This document shows, piece after piece, positions 39,101 to 51,100 of a stretch of 64,000 nucleotides of DNA (position 1 is its first letter; every line of letters starts with the position of its first letter). A model generated the notes under the pieces. It saw only the letters and a list, made by a program, of their open reading frames with translations. It ran no database searches and was not told the DNA's origin. The position numbers and the translations under genes were made by a program. The stretch spans positions 7,861,642-7,925,641 of the forward strand of contig NC_064548.1 of NCBI RefSeq assembly GCF_023856365.1. Reading direction: 5' to 3'. The DNA is from Brienomyrus brachyistius (taxonomy: Eukaryota; Chordata; Actinopteri; Osteoglossiformes; Mormyridae).

Positions 39101-42100
39101 ACTGTCTTGAATTTAGTTAATCCTTTTATCAGAAGTACATTGCAGTGTACTTGTTTCCCGTTGTTCCTCCTGATTACAGATATTGTGGATATTTTGCTTC
39201 AACTTGGAGAATCTACAGCAAGGCTCTTTTGGGACTTGAGCCTATTGTCTGTTTTGCAGGTCAGTCTTTGTTCTGCCTTCTGGTTGTAATGGAACAGCTG
39301 AGAGCTTTAAACATGACCATATGTGTCCTCTCTGTGTTCCTTATTTGTGTAATTGTAGCCACCCAAAAGTCCCTAAGCAGAGAAATCACCCTTCAGAACT
39401 TCTTCAATTTAGGATCATTTCTTTGGTTCAGTGTGATTAATTTTTTTTAGATGCCTCCTCTGGTGAATATCTTTCAAGATGTGAACCAGACTGTACTCTT
39501 TCTGTAAGGCACCGTCCTGTTAAGGGTCCATCTTTCTGGCACCTCGGGCTTCTCAGCCACATTAATGTGTGATCTCCACTAGCAGACCATGCTTCCTCCT
39601 CCTGCCCAGTGTCCTGATTGCCTGCCCCCATCTCCCCTTCAGTGAGAGCGCCCTGGCCTTTCAGGATCCTCCATGCGTTAATTATGAACCTCCTGTCATG
39701 TGTCACCTCGTTCCCGGGGGGGTGCCTCTGGTGCTGGCTGGACCCTGTCATTTAATCAACACGTCTGATGAGTCAGGAAGCTCCAAAAAAGGAGAAAATT
39801 GGATTTTCATACACTGCACAGAGCTCATCATTTATCCCCCCGACCGCATCCGGCGGAGGCATATCAGATGCTGCCTTCGCCACCTTTTGTCTTGACAGCC
39901 ATTCATTAAAGCACTTGGTTTTGTGTGCATTTCAGAATTCTTCTGATGCCACAGCCGAGTAATAATTTCAAAAGTTACATTTCTCAGTTTGTTCATCATT
40001 CAGAATGAAGGAGAGTGCCAGGCACCACTGTCACCTGTGCCCATCGCGAGTAAAACGGAGTAGTGAGGAAGAGCTCACTTCCTGTTCAGGAATGACCTAA
40101 GACTTGTTGAAGCATCTCCTTGCATACGGTGTATTCTCTGTGGTTGGCTTGATCGTGGCCACTGTGCAAGGGCGGATTTACTTCTTTGAAGGCCTCGACT
40201 AGGAGACCCCCCAAGCAAGCCCCTTGAGCTATTTTTTGAGCTGAGAGTGAGAATGGAAAACTGCACAACGCCAATAATCCACTAATCAGTGCATGGGGTG
40301 CTGGTGTTAAAACTCGCCGCTGGGGTTTGGTGCCACAGACCCGCCTGGGAATGTAAGGTCACCGTCTGCCTGGAGTCATCATTTGACTTTTAAAAGCTGT
40401 TCGACTGATGTGGGCAGGCCGGTGGGTGTGCAGCTACTGCCTGGGAACTTCGGCTAAGACTCTGCGTTCTTCTCTGCAGGTTGGGGGCGCTTCCGTGCTG
40501 CAGGCGGCGAAGGTGTCTCCCCTCATCGAGACGGTCAGTGACCACAAAGACTTTAAAAAGCTCCTCAGGACCAGAACCAATGTCCTCATCCTGTACACCA
40601 AGTCAGGTTAGTTGAGTCCTTTGAAGTCGTCGTCCTGTAATGGTAGGAGACCTAAACTAAGCTCTAACGTCTACTTTACAGCAGTCTTCATGGGCATCAA
40701 ATGTGAGTTCACCTCAAATCACTGCTTTCCGGTCGTCCCAAAATCGATATCATGCTGCTCTTGAAACGTGACCATTGGATAAGGCTGGAGTGTTTGATTC
40801 GCTGTGAGATCATCCATCTTTAGTCAATGGTGTCAGAGGGCAGCTCTCTCTGATGCTCATTTTTCCCTCCCATTAATTGAATTTCCTCTCTTCATCTCTG
40901 CTTTCTGACCTGCCGCTGCCGCTGAGGGCATCGTTCTCTGTCTCCCGGCAGACGTCTCGAATGTACTTCTCATGCTGTCTGTCTGTCGGCAGTCGTCAGA
41001 GGGAATTAAGCCTGTCAAACTGGCCGACATCACCTCTGGGGAAATTCCACAATCAGCCTGCAAAACTGAAACTTGTTGGATTCGATGTGAAGAATCAGAC
41101 CTTGACAGTTTTTTTTTGATGGTTAAGTGCCGACCTGAGGGGGAGGAGATGGGTTGGAGCCTGTCCTGGGCCCTCCTGCCATCAAACCCAAAATCACCTA
41201 GACATTGTTGTATTAGAATTATTAAACCACAAATGTTTTAGCGACAGATGAAAATGACCTTGTCTGTTGCTCCAGTTAGAATGTTTTCTTCCCCTTGAAT
41301 TTTTATTGTGACTCAAACGCCCCTGAGACGTTAGCGATTAGTGTCTGATGTTACTAAGCGCCTTTAATGCTCTGTAAGTGATGTCCTGGGCTGTCACTGC
41401 AGACATCACTGGCTTGGGTTAAAGCTGAAGAACTTTGAATCGTAATTGCATGCTTCCTTGTCACTCGCCTGCGCTCAGGATGAAACGAGGCGGGCGGTGA
41501 TCATCTGCTTCTGCTTCCCAGAGGGACGCCAGTCACGTTCTCTCTTTTCTCATATAGACATGTCTGGTGAGGGCCATCTGAAGCTGCTATCTGAGGTGGC
41601 CCAGGCGGTGAAGGGCCAGGGGACCATTGCTTGGATCAACTGTGGGTAAGTATTTGTGTCCCATCCCCCCCAGTCCATGGAGAGCTGCACCATCCAAACA
41701 CCGTCTTCTGTTGCTGGTCCTGGGTCTTGTCATCACAAGTCTAAGCAGACTAGTTTTCATGCAGTAACCCCTGGCAACCCAGCTGATCACTTCACTTTTG
41801 TTTAACAATATGATATTCTGTTCCACACACTTTTATTTCTGAATAGTTAAGGTATAGTTAAGAGTTTATCAATATTTTCTGTTTTCATATAGGAGATAAA
41901 TATTTCCGGCATTGTCAGACGTGACAAAATGGAGCTGTGCTGAATCTAGGCTGAGGCTGTAGGGCCGCTGTTCCTCCATGGTTCTCCAGGGTGCTGTCAG
42001 AGGCCTCTAGTCGGAGGGCGAGGGTGCTGGTGGAGGCCTGGGGGTCAGTAAATTGGCTGAAAAATCTGTGTGTATTTCTATCCAAGTTCCTCGGAACTGC

Positions 42101-45100
42101 CTGGCTTTATAATGCTGAGTAAATTTCCAGGCTTTCCATAAAAGCAGACCCTCTTCCTGGCTCACTTCCTAAGGTTGCCAAGAGGCATGCAGCACTCGCA
42201 TGCTAAGTGGCTTGGTAACATGATTTTACCTTTTTATGCCTTATGGCATGAATACGCTTTTAAAAATGCTTTAGCATATAGTCGCTGTCTTGTAATGGAA
42301 GAGTGTTTTTACTTTTTTTTCCCTGTCAAACCCAAAATGACTTATTGTCCACTAAGAGAGCAATTGCCGCCTTCATGTTTTTGCTGCTTCCTTCAAATTA
42401 CCCAGAGTTTCTCTTGCAGAAGCGAGTCGCACATCTTAGCCCAAAGCCTTCTCTTAAAATAAAATCTAAATGGACTTTTCCTATATCAAATGCATACAGC
42501 ATTATGTCTGACAAAGTCACTTAAAATCACAGGCCTCTGGTGGATTAACGTCTGGGCTTTCGTGCTAGAGGTGAGCTGCTTCCTGGTCATGTGATTGTAT
42601 CTGAATGTTCTGGCAAGGACATTTTTAATAAATTGCTGGAGAAAGCTTTTTTTCCAGACACACAGACCATCTCTTTTGCACAATTCCGATGCCTGGGTCG
42701 CTGATATTCCTGTGAGATCCTGCAGCATCATTTTAGACTCATTCAGTTCACTTCAGATCATTTTTACAAGTTCCCTTCCAGTGTGCTTTCAGACGGCCTA
42801 ACATAGTGTAGCAATTCAAGCGCTATGTTCAATATTTAGTATAGCTTTGCGATAAGATTTTCAATGTATCAAACATTTATCTGACAGCAGTTCCTGGCAT
42901 GTATCCCACAAAAGCATTTTCTGTGGGGCATAAGGAGTAAGGCAGGCTTCACACTGAAGGGGGCATCATTCCTCAGACATGAACAGATGGCACAGCAGTC
43001 CATCCTGCCACCTCCAAATCCTTAATACCATAAACTGTGCCTGTAAATGTAACCAACGTCGCATGCAGAAATACGCAATTTAACAGGAGTTAAGTAAGAA
43101 AACGCTAAAAGCCGTCCTAGGGTGGGGCATCTCTACGGTGAAAGGGAGCATAAAAAGAGCCTGACGGGGTCCAGATACCTGAGCTTTCTGCTCCAAAGAC
43201 GCACCGGTGCAGAGAGTTGCAGCCCAGCTGGCTGATGGTGGACTGATGACTGAGGTGGTTTTGAACCTCTTGGGAAATACGGCAGGAGAATGAGCTTCCT
43301 GCAGATACAGAAGCACCAGCATGCAGATGTGAGATGGAAATGCTCCAGCGTCTGACTGGCTAGTCTGTGTTTAGAAGTAGCGAGTATTTGCAGGCATGGT
43401 GGTTCCTTGGAGAGTCCTGTGGGATGTGCTGCGCTAGGGGCTGTAGGAGCCGGCAGCCAGTCCCGGATTCCTGGGATCTCCTTCCTTTGCTTGCATTCAT
43501 GTTCAGTCATGCACCTTCCAGGCCGGGAAGCTCTTGGACACCTCAGGTGATTAATGTGAACCGTTTAATTAAAGTATACGACTGTATTATCATACCGGAA
43601 TGAGTTGCTGAAGCCTGTCCTGTGCTTGGTTGTTGTTAGTGACGGTGGGATTTCAGGTGTTGTTAGGGACAGTCCGGAGTGTGTGATCCTGAATGGGACT
43701 CCAAGTGTCATTAGGGATAGCCCAACTGTGAGACTCTGGACTGGATTTTGGGTTGTGTTAAGGATGGCCCGGAGTGTCTGACTGTGGACGGGATTTTAGG
43801 TGACATTAGGGACGGCCCAGAGTGTGTGACTGTGGACAGGGTTTTGGGTGACATTAGGGACGGCCCAGAGTGTGTACTGTGGTTGGTATTTTAGGTGACA
43901 TTAGGGACGGCCTGGAGTATGTGACTGTGGACAGGATCTTGGGTGACATTAGGGACGGCCCAATGCTTGTGTCCCTCGATGGGATTTTTCAGGTGTCTGT
44001 AAGCTACCTGTGTAGTGCAAGCCAGAGTGACTATGTCGCCTCGACTCCTCATGGCCTTCTTGTTCATGCGGTTGCCTCCTAACGAGGCTCCTGTGACTGC
44101 CGCCCCCTGCTGACCGGGCTCTCAGGAGGTGTGTGGGTGGAGATGATTTCTTGATGGTCATTTTCCACCCTGTCCTGCCATGAATATGGTGTGGCATGTC
44201 AGTCTAGCCGTGCTTCGTGGAGCTGATGCGGAGTCAGTGCGAGTGGAGCCCACGGGGCTTCAGGCTGCAGGTGCATTCTTTAACTTCTATGCCACCGTCT
44301 GTCCAGGACTCAGCACTGCATTTACATTTTCCTGGCACTGTGTGTATGACAGAGTCTGTGGGCAGGCAGCAAGATGTTGCGTAGGTCCTCTTCATTAAAA
44401 CAGATCCTCCTCTTATCTGTTTCGCAGGTAGAAAAGTGATAATGAAGCAGGCAGTGTGTTTCCTCGAAGGGGCCTGGTGATTAGTCTGCCTGTCAGGTAT
44501 TGGCTTTCTTGTGATGTGTCTGTTGCAGGGCTGCCCCTCTAGTGCTCAGTCTGGGTAATTCATCGCCGCCTTACATGCAGAAACATTCTCTCTCCACTCA
44601 GTCCGTGGTTTCCATACTGCTTTAATTTGACTCACAGCCGTAGCTGAGTACTGATATGATCCAATTTGAACTGTCAGCCCCACCCAGCCCCCCATCCTCG
44701 GTGGCACTGCTGAGCATGCGTCCCGGGTCCTGCGATGCGTGTCCCTCTTCAGCAGCAATAGTGTGACTGAACCTCCCCGCCCCCCAGCTCTGCAGTTCCC
44801 TGTAAAGGCAACCCTGTTTGGGACCTTATCCCCAGTCCTCATGCCTGAAAAGACAGAGGGGTGTGATTCTGGTGATGTAATCGCTCTGCGTTCCTGAGAT
44901 TTCCTTTCGAGGGGCCTTCGGCTTTCCCCGCCCACTTGATCTCCTGGTTTATTTCACATGGGTGTTTTCACCGCTCTCCGTGTTTGAATCAGTGAGCCGA
45001 CTCTGGTTTGACATTTAGTTTTCTTAATTTTACAAATGTTTCCGATGTAAATCAGTGTTTCCCAATCTGGTCCTTCGGGACCCACAGACGGTCCAAGAGT

Positions 45101-48100
45101 TTGCATTTTTGAAGGGGCTGGGAGGGAGCAAAAATGTGGACCGTCTGTGGGTCCACAAGGATTAGATTGGGAAACACTGGTGTAAATTACAGGATGGTTC
45201 TCTGGGTCACGCACCTCCACGGCTCGGGGTTTGAATTTCAAACAACCTAAATACCCCCAGCAGTCCAAAAAATAAATTTGGCATTGGCATTTCTAAATGG
45301 CCCCAGGGGTGCTGGCGTCCCATCCAGCGTATCCTACCTTGTGACCATGCTGCCTGGGATGAACTACAGGCCCCCCCTGTGACCCCACCCCGAAGCATCA
45401 CAAGATTGGACGTAATAATATAAATAGGCAGTTTTCAGCTATTTCAGAAACATTGACTGGTTTCTCTCTCAGAGATGCGTAACTAGAGAATTCTGCTTTG
45501 GTTTTACTGTGAGGTAATGTGCTTTTAATATATTAGAAATTAATTACAGATGTGGAAAGCATTCTGAAATACAGAAAGCATTTAAAAGGTTTGTTTGACA
45601 GTCCTGCATGTCATGCGGGGGCCTTGATCTCTGGTTGGGGCCCTTTTGCGTTTGTGGGGGCCTTGATCTCTGGTTGGGGCCCTTTTGCGTTTGTGGGGGC
45701 CTTGATCTCTGGTTGGGGCCCTTTTGCATTTGCGGGAGCCTTGATCTCTGGCCGTGGCCCTTTTGTCTTACCGGGGGCCTTGATCTCTGGCCGGGGCCCT
45801 TTTGCCTTACCGGGGGCCTTGATCTTTGGCCGGGGCCCTTTTGCCTTACCGGGGCCTTGATCTCTGGCCGGGGCCATTTTGCCTTACCGGGGGCCTTGAT
45901 CTCTGGCCGGGGCCATTTTGCCTTACCGGGGGCCTTGATCTCTGGCCGGGGCCCTTTTGCCTTACCGGGGGCCTTGATCTCTGGCCGGGGCCATTTTGCC
46001 TTACCGGGGGCCTTGATCTCTGGCCGGGGCCCTTTTGCCTTACCGGGGGCCTTGATCTCTGGCCGGGGCCATTTTGCCTTACCGGGGGCCTTGATCTCTG
46101 GCCGGGGCTCTTTTGCGTTGGTGAGGACATTGTTCTCCAGCTGGGGCTGTTTGCATTGAGAGTACAGGAGCCACAGAGGACACCTCTGCCAGGCAGGAGC
46201 AGTTAAGAGGGAGCAGTCTCTGACATTAACGTGTGTCTCTCCTGACATGGGTGAGCCCAGCGGGTCACTGGGTCCTTTTTCTCCCATGCGGGGTGTCCCT
46301 GCACATGCCTGACGCTGTCATCATCTGATATGACCCGTACTGTCCCCTACACTCTCTGCTGAAGGTCTGAGGATCTCTCTGGCCCTCATAGTCAGCGCTT
46401 AGATGAAGGTAAATTTGTTTACGTATATTTGCATCTAACCCACCATTTATATATAAATGTAATATATTTTATTTTCCCAGGGACTCAGAGGGCCGAAAGT
46501 TGTGCAAGAAAATGAAGGTGGATCCTTCCTCCAAGAGCAGCGGGATGGAAATGCTGCATTATAAGTAAGTAGGTGACTCTCATCTCTCCCATTGTTTGGG
46601 TGACCAGCATGACCTTGTCCGTAGCCCTCCATACCCAAAGCAGGTCGAGGATGGCCAGTGTTTAAATGAGCCCCTCTCTGGGAGGTAGGGATAGAGTAAA
46701 GCCCAACAGCACTGCCGCCTTCCTGTATCCCAGTCCTGCGAGCCTGACACTGACATGCTGCCTCTCTCTCTTTAGGGACGGTGCCTTTCACACTGAATAC
46801 AGCCGGCCTGCGACCCTCAAGGTAACTCGGTGAAGCACCCACCAAGCTTCTCGGGAAGGATAATCAAAAGCAATGCCCTTGGGCGTCGCCCGGTTATTCC
46901 TTGGGTAGAAAAGATGTTGTCCGTCCTGCTAGGCTTTCTTGGGAATTCCGGGGATGCTCGGAATAAATGATGCCGTTTAAGAAGCTTAATTAGCCGGTTT
47001 CATCTTTTGTTGCAGGTTTATATAATCGGTTTGTCAGCCATGAAGCTGGTGTTTTAGCGTGCCAAGCTGAAAAGAAGCTCTTAATTGCGTAGGCTTGATA
47101 GTGCTTTTTAATCACACGGAACTCATTAGTGAGTGGCTTAAGAAATTGTATGCATAGCTAGAATAATTCCGTCTATTTAGGAAATTAAATACTCATTCTG
47201 CCAAACGGCTGAAAATAGAGTGTTTCTTACGCCTTTGTCAGTAAAGGAATTTTACAGAAACTCATTTGTTTGTCAGTAGCAGATGGATGACAAATTGATC
47301 CGTGTGCTTTCTTTGAATAGATGGTCTCTGTCTGTCGGTTCCTTAATATGATTCTAGCTTACGGTCCGGATTGGCAGAGTCATTTATGGTCGTCATTCGT
47401 TACTTTCCTGGCAGGGTGGCCTTTTCTGGCCAATTGTTGCCATGCTTTGTCCTGAGAAGCTACTCGTCTACACGAGATGATGTGCTTTGCTTTAAGGGAG
47501 TCCTGTCTGTCATCACTGGCTAGTTGGCACAAGACCCGGACAAATTACTCCTTGTCGTACCGCCACATCATTCGAGAACTGCAGGCCATCACGACCAATC
47601 AGCATTCACTTTCCTTTGTTATGTGTGTCAAGCCTCGTGGGCCCATTTGTATTTAATTAATGTGCTTTTGTCTTCTCGTAGTCCATGGTGGCTTTCCTGA
47701 AGGACCCAACCGGCGCCCCCCTGTGGGAGGAGAATCCCGACGCCAAAGACGTCCTTCATGTCAGCAGTGAGAAAGTGAGCGTGCTCAGTACAGTGCCGAG
47801 CAGAGCGGGGGTTGGATGCGGCCTGTGTCGTCAGTGAAGGCTGAAGTCGAGACCGGGCTGCTTATATGCTAAGCAGACAGGAAGACGGGGGGGGGGGTGT
47901 TGTCGGGCTCCGTCCTGATCTCGCCTCTGACTCCTCTGCCTGTCCATCACAGGATTTCAGGAAGCTGTTGAAGAAGGAGGAGCGGCCCATTCTCATGATG
48001 TTCTATGCTCCGTGTAAGTCCCCCATCCCCTCCGGGGGCGTTTAGACCATCTGCCCCGGCAGCTGATGAGTCACATTTACAGCTGGGGTGTTTCGCGATC

Positions 48101-51100
48101 ACGACGCACTTCAGTTTCACATCACGGCAGAGGTCACCTATGCCTCGCTCTGCCTGCTGCCATCCTCCCCATCGTGGCCTCCTCAGACTAGGAGGAGAAA
48201 GTTTGGAAGAGCAGGATGTTCTGGACCTGTAATGGATCCGTGAAGCTGTGGAGGTGACCGTTTCGGCCGCGTAGTGAGGTCACGGCGGCGGAACCCCTTA
48301 GAGAAGATCTCTCCCTCATCTCTGCTGTTCTGGCTTAAGATGGACAGGAAAACTGTTGATACTGCTTGGGTTTTTTTTTTTTTTTTTTAATATTTCAATT
48401 CATGTTTCATTCAATCAAACATTTTTCCATGTTAAAGGCAGCTAACTAGCGAGCATCACTGTTAGACTGTTTGGATATGGAATGTCTGGCATGGTGACGG
48501 GGGATGCGAGGGACTGAACTTGATTCTCGTGACTTTTGGTTTGAGGGCCAAATTTGCCGTCCGCTTCCCCTTTGGTGCCTTTGTCCTGTGTGCACAGAAC
48601 TGCATTCTGCAAATGACCACCGCGCTCAGCTGATCTGTATTATTTAAGTACGGGTGTAAAAACGTCCCATGTTTTCTGTTTTGTTCATTTTCCTTTGTTC
48701 TTTCCCAGAGTTTGATTGATCTTTATTGGTTGTATAAAAGGTAAATGACTGTCCTGCTCACAGGGTGTGGTGTCTGCAAGCGCATGCAGCCGATTTTCCA
48801 ACAAGCTGCCACTGAGGCCAAGGGTAAATACGTAAGTGACTATTACCACGCCCCCTCCTGCCACACGGCCCGTATTTATTAGCGGTGTCATCGTAATGTT
48901 TCTGCATTACATCATCGTATTGTTAAAATGTCATTTTCTCCATACTGGGGCGTGCATGGGATTTCTATAGGGGTCAGTCTCTGAATGCAGAGGGTTCATG
49001 GTAAGGTTTTCCTCATGTCCCTGCACTTTAAAAACACAAAATGGTGGAGCTGCTTTAGCTGTCGGCGCGCAACGGCGCAGAAAGCTGCTAATGATGGACG
49101 TCCCTTCGCCCTTTGCCAGCCGCTTCTCAGGCGTGCCAAGCACCATTTATCAAAGTAAGGTGGGCTTGGATCAGCGCCACAGAGCCAGAACCAGTTTGGA
49201 CTGAGGGCAGTGGCCGGCTCCTGGAACGGCAAACATGACGTAGGCAAGGGAGCCGGAGCATCAAGCCCCCCCCCCCCCCCTTCACAGCGGATGGGCGGCA
49301 ACTGCCTGTTACTGCAGGGCTTAAGGCCTTCCAGACCGACCACTGTGTTTGACGGTCAACGCTACAGAAAATACCAGAAATGAACCAGCCACTCTTTAAC
49401 AGATTTGCATAATGAATGAGCATTCAGCAAACACTCTGGGGGGGGTGGTTACCTAGTTTTTTCCTCCCCACTAGCAGGTGGGAGCAGTTGGTTTTCCAGG
49501 TGACACCCGTGGGGTAGAGTGATGTCGTTATGGGATGCGCTGTGCCTGCTTTGGTGGTGGCTTCCGATTATCAGCTGTGTGTGTGTCTCTGTGTGAAGGG
49601 GGGGTGCGGGGGGAGTTAAGCTGACCCCACTGACGCCAGTGACCTTCCCCAGTCAGGTCCCCTGATGTGCGTTCTCTTGAAACACAGCTTGTTTTCTCAT
49701 ATCTGATGACCTTGCGTAGCTCCACAGAAGACGCTGCACTTTTAGTGTCACCCAGGGATGTTTGACGCATCTAAAGCCGTCCGCTGCGTCCCATCAGTGC
49801 TTTTTGGGATGCATACTGCTGCAGTAATTTAAGAATTAACAAAACAGGGGGCAGGCGGTGCTGACAGTGTAGGGGGGACAGGCCCAGTGCAGCGCTGACA
49901 GTGTGGGGGGGACAGGCCCAGTGCGGCGCTCACAGTGTGGGGGGACAGGCCCAGTGCGGCGCTGACAGTGTAGGGGGACAGGCCCAGTGTGGCGCTGACA
50001 GTGTGGGGGGACAGGCCCTGTGCGGCGCTGACAGTGTGGGGGGACAGGCCCAGTGCGGCGCTGACAGTGTAGGGGGACAGGCCCAGTGCGGCGCTGACAG
50101 TGTGGGGGGGACAGGCCCAGTGCGGCGCTCACAGTGTGGGGGGACAGGCCCAGTGTGGCGCTGACAGTGTGGGGGGACAGGCCCAGTGCGGCGCTGACAG
50201 TGTAGGGGGACAGGCCCAGTGTGGCGCTGACAGTGTGGGGGGACAGGCCCAGTGCGGCGCTGACAGTGTGGGGGGACAGGCCCAGTGCGGCGCTGACAGT
50301 GTGGGGGGACAGGCCCAGTGCGGCGCTGACAGTGTGGGGGCAAACAAAAGCCTCATTTTACCCAGTAATTAGTACCCGACTGATTGTGCCACATTCCATT
50401 CTTCATCTTCTGTGTCTCTCTGACCTGCCTCATGTTGCCCCCTTCAGGTGCTGGCCGGCATGAATGTGCACCCTGCCGACTTCGATGGCCTTAAGCAGGA
50501 GTTTGACATCAAGGGCTATCCCACGTTCTGCTACTTTGAGTGAGTATCCACCACCGCATCTCAGATGGGCCACACGGGCTCAGGGGGAGGTCGAAGATCA
50601 GCTGGAACAGCACTGCTTTGAGTCTCCCTCTTGTGTGTCAAAATTATGTCACTGTGAAGATCCTGTAGAGAGGCTGATTTCTGACAAGGTGCCAGGGTGG
50701 GGGTAGAGGAGACTGCTCAGCCTAAGGGCAGCTTTAGAGGGGTCGTGGTACCAGCTAGCTATTCTTGCCTCAATTTTTGACTTGATGTTTAACAGCTCAC
50801 AGGCTGTGTTGTGTTATCGTTTTGTTCCTGCATATTGCTGGATGTTCACCCATCCATACTGACCAGCGACAGTTATAAATGGCCACCCCCAGCTTTCTCA
50901 ACAGCCAAGATTAATTTCAGCCGACTCCTGGGAGATCTCGTCGGATAGAGACGCTGTTACCGATATGTGCTTTAGCCGCACATACTGATGAAATGCGCAC
51001 GTAAAATCAAAGTGTCATCTAGAGTTGTGGGGAGGGGCCGCCAGGCATTGGCCAAGACCTGCATTTTAATTGAATTTCTGTTGCTCTTTTGTATTCTTTA

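Larger units (their letters stand above)
36178..40479 (+). other. pdia5 intron 1 (4.3 kb)
   Basis: GT-AG intron separating the two halves of the signal peptide. It holds a probable LINE remnant (about 37.99-38.20 kb) and a 59-bp tandem repeat (38.84-39.10 kb). The rest is unremarkable, with no further exon that I can support. Confidence 0.85.
41646..46480 (+). other. pdia5 intron 3 (4.8 kb)
   Basis: Holds a 48-bp minisatellite (43.64-43.99 kb), a palindromic MITE (45,053-45,179) and a G-rich 39-bp minisatellite (45.60-46.13 kb). The remaining 41.65-43.6 kb and 44.0-45.0 kb show nothing that I can identify. Confidence 0.85.

Noticed and set aside
45544..46287. Repeat-rich frames with KAKGPRPEIKAPG and GALISGRGPFALP periods
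   Set aside because: They are products of the 39-bp minisatellite inside pdia5 intron 3.
49836..50372. Repeat-rich frames with GGQAQCGADSV and similar periods
   Set aside because: They are products of the 33-bp minisatellite inside pdia5 intron 8.
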